Shown here: positions 55,546 to 64,000 of the stretch, piece by piece
How positions within the stretch are numbered: the first letter of the stretch is position 1
How the letters are laid out: the number at the start of each line of letters is the position of its first letter
NCBI GenBank assembly: GCA_037903475.1
Contig: JBAJFG010000451.1
Coordinates: forward strand, 620,001-684,000
Reading direction: 5' to 3'
Length of the DNA: 64,000 nt
DNA from: Ancylostoma caninum
Lineage: Eukaryota; Nematoda; Chromadorea; Rhabditida; Ancylostomatidae
Translations under genes and position numbers: made by a program
The notes under the pieces: model-generated
Seen by the model: the letters and a program-made list of their open reading frames with translations, nothing else
What the model was told of the DNA's origin: nothing
The model's database searches: none

Positions 55546-58500
55546 TACAAAGCTCCATAGCCGCCCTGAACGGATGCGGTTGATCATAGAATCAATGAAT
55601 TCTATTTTGGAATCTTAAATTCGGAGTCGGTATTACTTCCTTTTTGAAACTACTAGTTGAACTCGAGAGCTCAACATGCTTCCTGGATTAAAAGGTGGGT
55701 CATGGTTTTTGTGACGTGCTTTTAGGATAGAACCGGGGTAATGTGGCACTATCCGGTTTACCATATAGCCTTCTGCTCCATCCGCTTTACAATATTCAGG
55801 ACTTTTCTCGCTGGAAGAGTATACCTTGCATGAAATCACATTCCACGTGGAATTCTTCTTCTTTCTAAAGTTGAAGCATAGTAGAACCTAGGTCCCAAAG
55901 AGTCGTTACAGAGATGTTTCTATCCTCTTCTTGTATTTTTTTATAAAAAAAATAATGAAACTACATATACTCCTGTTTTCACCTTTTTCAAGAGCAGGGA
56001 ATCATGCGGTTTATGGGTAACACAATTGCTCAGACGCCCCTTTCTCAGCAATTCGTCAAAAATATCAATGTCTTCTTTAGAAACAAAATGGCATTTGGAG
56101 AAAGGAATTACCACGACCTTTTCTGGACAATGAAATATCCAAAAATCCTCTCCATTCGAGAAAATCCGGAAGTGTGAGAACAGCATTCTCAGGATGACAA
56201 CTTCCAGAACGTACTCTACGGACAAATTTATCCGTTTAATCTTATTCTGACTCCTGTTATCCTACGGGGAACTCAAGCGAACAACCAATTTTTCTCTGTC
56301 CGCTCTTTAGCACTTGATATCCAGGACTGTGTTTTCGTCCGAGTTGCACTTGCAGTTACCGTAGGCTTTTTGAGCGCGGCTTCTGAGGAAGGAGGGTGAG
56401 AAGGAGGAGGAAAATGGTTTAGAATCAGCAAAGCATTTAATCAAAGCGGCTTCCACAGGAAAAACCCCTTTGATAGACTTTTTAGAGGTCCATGAAATTG
56501 AAACGATATCGCAACATCTCGCATTAGAGCGCTCAAAGCATCTGCGTTGCCCAGTTGATTTGAGAAAGCTCTTGAGGTTGAACTCTTGAGCGCTCCTATC
56601 CTTTTTCTCTTTTTTCAAATCCTTGTTGGGGAATTTTTTCCTCCAAATCCTTGATAGAAATGGATATTTATCCGGAGGTTGTGGTCCGTTGTAAATGTAT
56701 ATAATTTCAGGCACTCCCAGATGTTAAAGTTCTATGATTTTTGCCTCTGTAGCAATGGACTTCCCTTTCTTCCGTACATAGTTTCCGGAAAATTGTGGTT
56801 GTTTTGTACACCACAACGTTCACAGCAGCTTAGGGTTGTATTGGAAAATGGGGCTTATTTACGTCCGGGTTTATTCGTGATACTCGGGCGGAGTAATTGC
56901 TCCTGTACTCCTGTACATATATGCCTATCACGAAAGCAATTTCAACCTTCCATTTCCTCCTTGAGGGTTTGGGAACCCAAGCAGACATCTGTGGTCTGGA
57001 TATTCGAACATTTTGCCTTGAATCCATGGCTATTTAGTCCCAGAATCTCCGTCTTCCAGATCCGTGGACGCTCCTGGGCAGACTGTATCTTTCAGTGGTT
57101 TATAATGAAGTAAGGATAATCTATTCCTTTTGCTCCAAATTTTCTCCTCCAACCACCTAGCGATCAACGGATGGAGCTCATCTTCAGTGATAAGCTCCAG
57201 CAAGCCATCATAAGGGAGCAATCGGAAGCTGCACATTATCCGCGCATCCTCGGGCGCTGGACTCGCCGCAAAAAGTCTCCTCGGAGCAAATTTACGCTCT
57301 CTTCTTATAGCACCTACGTTTGTTCGTGTCGGGATTTTATCAGATTTCGCGCATGCATTGGTCATTCGTCATCCGGCATTGTATAGTGACGGGATTGTGT
57401 CGGATCCGGCGACATGACGTGCCGCATTGCTAGTTTTCGGACTTTGTGGCACTTTTTCTGGGACGAGTTAGCGCTAAACTGCTAAAAGGTCAGTCCATTG
57501 ACCTTTCTGGGACGAGGAATTGCGTTTTCGCTGTGAGAACACTTCAGAATGGATTTCTTGTTGTTTTCGGTCTAGTGGGACCATACTGCTCATGAGAAGA
57601 AGCCTTTCCTTCTTGCGCTCTTCAAAGCTCAATATGCGGAGGATTCTCTTATCAGATTTCCTGAAAACACATGGATTCTCTCCTTTAATTGCTGCAATTA
57701 TCACATATTACCAATCCTTCAGGCTTCTCTCAAGGGCTTAGGATTTTCTTCTAATTGCTCGTTGTCCATGCCACACCAAATTTAGGTGCGAGACCATTTT
57801 CTTTGAGCTTCTTTCCCAACTCTCTTGTGACTGCCCTTGGGGATGCATTGCCTTATTTCCAGGAAAAAAAGGAAGAAAAATGACCAGCGCAAGAAAAACT
57901 GCACTTTGCAACTTTGTCCGTTTCCTTAGCATTTCCCATCTCGTTTCATTTTTTGCCCGACTACATCACTGACTATAATTGATTCTTCTCATGGTAGATG
58001 TTTTTTTAGGGTAATTTCAGAGTATTCCTTTATCCTTCATTTAATTCTAGCCTCACTGGGTTACATAAACCTCATTTCTTCACTTTGATTTCCGGTGACA
58101 CTGCATATGTTAATAGAGAAGTTATTTAGAAGTGACAAATCTAAATAATGATGAAATAAAAAGTATAAAAGGTATAAAAATGCAGCCGCACGTTCAGAAA
58201 GATGGAAGTGAAAGGCATCACCGAAGGACTAAGACATCCTAAATTGAAGGTTCTGCATCCGGAATGTTTTTTTAATTTTTTAAAATTCTCCCTCACTTTT
58301 TGTTGAATGAAGGAGAAAATGCAGTCAATCAGAAAAGGTAAAAAGTAAAAAAAAATGAAAATCAAAGTTTATTAATTCTATTGCGGTCTATTTGAGTATG
58401 TACGTACGTTTAATGAGTAGGCACATCTTTGTGGCGTATCAAATTAGTAAATGAATAATCAAATAAATCAATTCAACGAGATCTTAGAATACATTCTCCA

Positions 58501-58679
58501 CATTCTGGGACACCAAAGATTCCGAGCAGCATTCCCACTTTGTAATTAATTTTCTGGGACCACCTTTTATCCACGAAAATCGCCCCATTAATCTCCTGCG
58601 CCAGATTTTTTTCATCCTTTCGTATCGAGCAGTCATTTTTTCTAGTGTCCATCTAGCCTATCCCCATTTTCTCGTCCAA

Positions 58680-59290
58680 TCCCGGCGCGTGGACCTATAA
58701 ATCCTCGTAACATCTGGGTGTGAACATTTGCGCGGACTTCACGGATGTGTCGGCGAATATTCGTCTTCAACGCCCGTGTGAACTCCCCGAGGAACCCTCC
58801 GAACCACAGTCATATTTCATGTCATGTACACATGACGAAATCCCTCGCGCTATTCATAGCCCGGCACCATTGAATATCTCGTTTTCCGCAAAATTCTGCC
58901 GTTTGCCGGCAATTTGCCGTTATGGGACTCCCTCCTGCTAGAAGTACTAGATGCGCTAGAGTGCTTTTCGCCTCGGGACCCCGTGCGCGTCACGAGCGCG
59001 ATCCGTAGATCATTTGTGCTGAGTTGAAGACGAGTGTAATTCGATTGAGGTAAGTTCAAAACAACCCCTCCACACTCGCGCGCGCGCGGGTGACTACGAT
59101 TTCCCGTCCGCGGCTGAAGCATCCCAGCATCTCGCGGACTGCTAAGGATGCGGCCCGGCGAAATCTGACCCATCCGCGAGACGCGCCGGAGCCGGAGCCA
59201 TCCGAGTGCATCTCGCGGCGCTTTGTTTTCCGACAAAGTCGCATATATTATTCGTGTTTCAGTCGCCTGACACTGCCGCCGACCTCACCA
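58680..59290 (+). promoter_or_regulatory. GC-rich island with a strong donor: candidate internal promoter/first exon
   Basis: A CpG-rich block 3.9 kb downstream of the last recognised neurexin exon. It contains a consensus donor GATTGAG|GTAAGT at about 59050, with no ATG in frame before it that stays open. This would fit a non-coding first exon of a short isoform. In C. elegans a short (gamma) neurexin isoform starts from an internal promoter, so the position is plausible. The link is inference. Confidence 0.35.
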
Positions 59291-59677
59291 GAGTTATCAG
59301 CATTCTTTCCTAGAACTTCTTTGGGGCATACCCATGCTTTTGCCTTTTTGGGTGAAAGTTGATTGTTCCAGAGCCCTTCCACGAGCTCAAATCATACTCT
59401 GATGATTCAAAATCGTCTACCTGTGTCTAAATTCCGATCGACCATCTGGGCCTGGGATGACATCCTTCACTGAGTTTACCCGTGGTGATCGCGATTACCC
59501 TCAAAGTTTACCCTTTATGAAGCATTCATTAAAACGTTTATCCTCAGCCCATAAAGTACGGGGTAACCTGTGAATATCTGTAGCCGTGGTGAATACCTTT
59601 CCAAATTAACCCTCAGCAATATCTCAGGTTCTCGTGGTTAACGTTTACTCCCAACTTTACTGATGAATGACAACCCC

Positions 59678-59776
59678 AGATGCATCATTGAGATTACCCA
59701 GGGTAAAAGCGCTGACCTTCGTGTTAGCGATGGGCAAATTTGTGTGTAACCCGGGTAATTTCGATGGCGGATGCGG
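59678..59776. repeat. TTACCC..GGGTAA inverted-repeat copy
   Basis: GATGCATCATTGAGATTACC then CAGGGTAA on the left, and AACCCGGGTAATTTCGATGG then CGGATGC on the right. Further fragments with TTTACCC lie at 59450-59660. Confidence 0.7.
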
Positions 59777-61029
59777 TCTTCGATGCTATCTTAAAAGTTC
59801 CACATAAATTCGATGGTTTTTCGCTTGAAACTTGGGTCAAATCCTCTTTTTGTAGTGCTACATACCCCTCATTTTCTCCCAGGATTTGCTGGGCAACTGG
59901 GAGTCAGAAATTGCTGTATTACCAGGGAAAATTATTCTTTTCCAACAAAATTTCTTTTTTCATTCTGGAGAAATTTAATGCTATAGAGGGCGTTGGTCAT
60001 TCCTAACATCCTGAAACAATTTTTTCGTCGTTAATAATCATTTTTCGGATGAAAAATTAGTTTCATATTAAACTGCAGCTTTGTTTATACGCTCATTTCT
60101 GCACTTGGCCCATTCCAACCCATAAAAACTGCGTTTATACTACGCTAGTCTCGGTCATTAGCACTTTTGCAGAAGTTCTTATCCCATAAAAGTCGTTCCG
60201 TGCTATGAGCCTTTTCCGCCCCAAGATCCATTACAGGGTTAGCTTTGCATAAAGGAACATTTGCTCTCTGGATTCTTTGCTTTCTAGGCATGTGGCTTTT
60301 TCTAAACTTCCTATGCTCTACTTCCTATCGGCGTTGCATTATTAATGAGGGCGGCTTCTATCTCTAGGTCATGGGCCTTTCTCGCTTCTGGATCAGATAT
60401 AGGATTGGCTCCACGGGAGCTTACCCCTCTGGATCCTTTGCTTTTCATTCCAGTGTGGGTGAAATATCCCAATTGCTCATTTTTCGGGGTCTAATTGTGC
60501 GGGAAGTTCTCCATAACCTCACTTTGCTAGGAAATATCGGAAGAAGTCTTATCCTGGGTCTCTAAATCGAGGATCCGGAGCCTGGTTAGAGGGGCGGGGT
60601 TTACATATTCATAATTTTTCCGCATCATCTTCACCTTCTTTTCTCCGGGTATCCAGGAATTTCTTCTGATTCATGGATTCAGCCTACATTGCACCTGCTA
60701 TCCGCCCACGTCCGTCGACGCTCCCCACTAATCGGCTTTACATTTTTGCGAGATTAGTCTCACCTTTCCTGCATCGTAATTGATTCTGAGCCACTTATTG
60801 GCTCACAGGCTCACAGCTCTCCGCTTCTGGGAACTCAAGGCAAAAATTCCATCTCTTTACGGCAAAAAACCACCTGCTTAAAGCCTCCTTCCTATTATAG
60901 AACTGCTTTTTTCACCGTTTTCATCGCATTTTACGAAATGAAATGGGATGAGAACGATCCTTAAATGCATGAATTCCCTTCGGAAATGGGCGTTGTGCCC
61001 AGAGTTAATGTCATAGACTCGTGCTAATA

Positions 61030-61345
61030 AACAGGGTTACTGTGTTGGCGGCGGCGGAAGTGCACGTGTGTCGCGGTGCACATTTTTCACCGCCGGCGGA
61101 AGGCGCGCGCGCGTGCGTTCGCTAACCGCTCGTCTATCCACTCAAATAATGGATCTTTGTTAGTTGTCCCCATAAAGCTTCCCACCGCAGTCGGGTAGAG
61201 TATTATTAGAGGCGATGCCAGTCCCGATTTCATCGCGCCCGCGAATGTCCTATCGAATTACGTGCTCTTCACTCCTCGGCGCGTGAAAGAGTTTTAGCCC
61301 GAGTGGTGCGCGACGCACGCGCGTTTTGTTGGCGCTCGAGCGATT
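61030..61345. promoter_or_regulatory. GC-rich island
   Basis: GGCGGCGGCGG, CACCGCCGGCGG and GCGCGCGCGCG words in AT-rich intron. Candidate regulatory region only. Confidence 0.3.
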
Positions 61346-62316
61346 AATTTGTTCTTGCCGTATGATCAGCTGTTCTTGGCAACCCCCTACGCTATAAGAT
61401 AATTATTCTCTAATTACTCCCTGTAAATCGTCTCTATTGCGCTATGCTTTTTCTTTCCTCCCTTTTCTTTTTTCTCAAAATTGTCAACCCTATACGTTCA
61501 TGCGCTTACGTCAATCTAAGCCGTTCAACATGGGAAAAAATGGATTTTCAGGATTTTTTTTGGAAATTTTTTGAACATTGCAAAGCGCTTTTTGGCTAGT
61601 GGTTAACGAACTTAATTAATGGACTTCCTAAGGATATTTACTTATTGTCAATTCATTCTTGATCCTTTCCTCCTTCTTGTTGTTCTTTCTGAGGCTTTTG
61701 AAAGTTTTTGAGAAAGTCTTTGATGGCACAGTTTCTCTTTCACGTCTTTTTTTCATCTTGACTTCCTGCTTCATTGAATCATGCGTGTTGGACAATGGAA
61801 AGGCTTTACGTATGTTTCTAGAACGGTTCTCGCGAACCTGCCTTCTAAAAGTGGACGAGTTTTCCAGACGCAGGTGAATGTAATTTGTGCGGAAAACTCG
61901 CCTAATTTAGCAGTTGCAAGAGTGAATACAAGTAGCGCAATCTGTGATTTTCCCCGGAGCGTTTGTGGATCCCATCACTGAGTGAACTTCCCAAAAGTGC
62001 GGTTTAGAACCTAGGATTTTGTTCGTTATATCTGTTCTATACAAAATTTTCTGTTTTCATCTTTTTCTGTACAGGTACTACAGGTACTGGCCCCAACTGA
62101 AATCAAAAACCAGGTGGCAGAGTTTCAGTTGGTGTCAACACGCATGCATCATCTAGTAATTAACTTTTCACATTTTTCTTTACTTGATTATACATAGTTT
62201 TTCCTTAATTACTGTGGGTGAATGGTAGTTGACCTTGATGTCTGGGGTAGACCAAAAATCACTACAGCATCGTCTAAATCTTATAGGTAGTGTTCCTGTT
62301 TGTGAGTAGTCATGCT

Positions 62317-62475
62317 CGGGTGCATCATTGGAAGAATGGGTTTTCCTCTACCCATGGGTAGTGGTTTAGACAGACAACGTAGTGTATGGGTAAATACTTA
62401 TGTTGGTGGGGGTCGGGTAGAGGTTAAGCTTGCGTATGCTAACCCGCTTACCATGGGTAATCCCATCAATTACGC
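62317..62475. repeat. Diverged TACCCATGGGTA repeat
   Basis: GGTGCATCATTGGAAGAATG, CTACCCATGGGTAGTGG and TTACCATGGGTAATCCC are related to the TTACCC..GGGTAA family. Confidence 0.6.
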
Positions 62476-63119
62476 ATTCGTGCCCGAAGCACTAGCTGCT
62501 GTATTTTTGTACAAAGTGAAAAAAAAACTCTGAAAAAAAAAAACTGTCGCTGGAGTTGAAGCTCCCCTGAAAACTTGAATTTTCTTGTATTTTTCCTGAA
62601 ATAGGGTGGTGATAAACTATTTTTACTGGTTTTTTTCCTTTGTACGCGTCAGAGTGTACAGTGTTCGAATATTCCGAACTTTTTCTCGATCTCATTTAGA
62701 TTTTCGATAGGTAGAGATTTTTCTGGAAGCTCTAGAGATGAAATACGGACTTTGCTATCCTGCTGACATATATAAAGCTCAGGAGTAGAAATTCTACAAA
62801 ATGAAAATGAGGATCAGTTGTGAAAAAGGAAAATGAGATATGGGAATCAACGATAAGCAAGAGTTTTGAGCTTTAGATTTTCTCCAGAGTCGGACAATAT
62901 TTTAAAAAACCGTGAGGGAAGCTCGAAAAAATCACGGATTTCTGGAAGTCACGAACCTTTTTCTCCGCTTTTTTGGTTAGCTATTGAAAGGTCACAGCCA
63001 ATGCTCGGAAACAGTGACGTCATCCGGAAAAGCAACATCGCTAGGTTTTCCTTGACCTCCCTGGATTCATGGGTTTTCCGGACTCTTTCCCGAAATAGGC
63101 TCCACAGCAGCTTCTTGTA

Positions 63120-63660
63120 CATCGCTGCAGGCGCCGCCCGTTTCTCAGCTATAAATTCGAGCATTGTCCTTTGCTGAGCGTGTGTTTTTTACGTCAAAGC
63201 GAACAATCTCCGCTATAATTGGTGCCGCGCAGCTCTCATATTTCGACGCTGCCGCACAAAGGAATCGCCTGGAAATTTCTCCCACACATCGTCTGCTATT
63301 TCAAACTTTGCGCTCATCTTCCCTGCCATCCGCGTTTCCCAGCCATTAGTGTCAAGTTTCTAAAGCTGTGCAAAGCGCTTTCTCTCATCGCTGGCTTTGT
63401 GTGTGTGTGAGAAGTGCCCTTTGCTGGCGTTTTTTCCCCACCGACGCCGCGGAAAAACGACGCCTCATGGGCCCGCACGCGCGGACGTTCAGTGCCGCAG
63501 TGTTGGTGCGCGGACTTTTTTCCGCCGCCGTTGGTCGTAGCGGCTGTGCGGCTATTCAATTCCCAGTGGACGAGTTGGCATTCAACCCCGCCCGCGCACG
63601 AAATTCGCCGAATTCGACCAAGAGTGCTTGTGCATGTCGAGCGTTTAAGAGCCCCTCTTT
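63120..63660. promoter_or_regulatory. GC-rich island near the window end
   Basis: CpG-rich sequence with an open + strand frame (63368-63706), including an ATG at 63468 followed by MGPHARTFSAAVLVRGLF. It has no recognisable domain and no clear donor. It could be a promoter or first exon for a short nrx-1 isoform or a downstream gene. Confidence 0.3.
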
Positions 63661-64000
63661 TGGATTTGTGAAATTCAATTTTTCTGGATTTCTTCTTGCC
63701 ACGTAGGATTTTTCTAGTGGTCTTGGGTTGTTGGGGTATTCAGCGGTAAATTAATGTATGTCTGTTGTGCAGCAATGCATGTGACATGTACGAACTGCAA
63801 GAAACCTGATCTTTGGACGTGCGCGGCTTGTCCTGGAATGCCAGGAAGTGAAGAGTACTGAGCGTGCTTAATATGCACCCCGATGAATTTGCACCAACAG
63901 GTGACGTATAGGTTTTTGCGGCTCAGCTTTGTATAGAGAAATGCACAGAAAAACGCGCTATAATCAAAGTCTTGCGCTCTAAGGCAAACAGCAAACAGAA

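Larger units (their letters stand above)
54800..64000 (+). other. nrx-1: nrx-1 intron to the window end, no further exon confirmed
   Basis: No exon encoding a transmembrane helix or the C-terminal PDZ-binding tail was found. The region includes GC-rich islands and several repeats, listed separately. Stretches 55600-58680 and 59800-61000 show nothing I can support. Confidence 0.6.

Noticed and set aside
1..64000. CRISPR array, bacterial operon or viral genome
   Set aside because: Spliced eukaryotic gene structure dominates, and the tandem repeats lack regular repeat-spacer organisation.

Overview
The window is nuclear DNA from a nematode, most probably a strongylid or hookworm-like member of clade V. 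The evidence is short consensus splice acceptors (TTTTCAG or TTNCAG), a neurexin gene split into many small exons, a nearly intact RTE-clade retrotransposon of the type common in strongylids, and a high density of small foldback elements. The genus cannot be proven from sequence alone.

The only host protein-coding gene I can support is a neurexin (nrx-1 orthologue) on the + strand, running through most of the window. Exons between 823 and 7539 encode laminin-G (LNS) domain 4, LNS5, the third EGF-like domain and most of LNS6. Exon phases chain correctly throughout, apart from one weak exon near 2.7 kb. The gene then enters an intron of about 37 kb (7540-44912). It resumes with an exon at 44913-45010 that ends LNS6, and after a 9.7 kb intron with an exon at 54709-54799 that carries the juxtamembrane acidic, cysteine-containing segment. 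The transmembrane and cytoplasmic exons were not found and probably lie beyond base 64000. The 5' half of the gene (LNS1-3, EGF1-2) lies upstream of the window.

The large introns hold the mobile-element content. At 15444-18804 is an RTE-type non-LTR retrotransposon with an open 996-codon ORF (APE endonuclease plus reverse transcriptase), a GAA-repeat tail and a candidate 8-bp target duplication. At 27335-34342 is a 7 kb foldback-like structure whose 1.6-1.7 kb inverted arms each contain a roughly 59-bp tandem repeat array. A second, smaller palindrome sits almost exactly at its centre. At 39391-40380 is a dispersed repeat containing 118-bp tandem units, and at 43600-44135 a region built from a short TTGTCGACAA-type motif. 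Several small inverted-repeat elements are present, two pairs or groups of which are clearly related. Two mariner-like inverted-repeat elements lie at 51581-52281 and 53980-54512.

GC-rich islands at about 11.9-12.2, 26.35-26.76, 53.0-53.4, 58.7-59.3, 61.0-61.35 and 63.1-63.65 kb stand out from AT-rich intron. Those 3' of the last LNS exon are reasonable candidates for an internal promoter of a short neurexin isoform. That is inference only. A 13-mer, GGAAAACTCGTCC, occurs five times exactly and has several near matches in both orientations. No annotated feature explains it.
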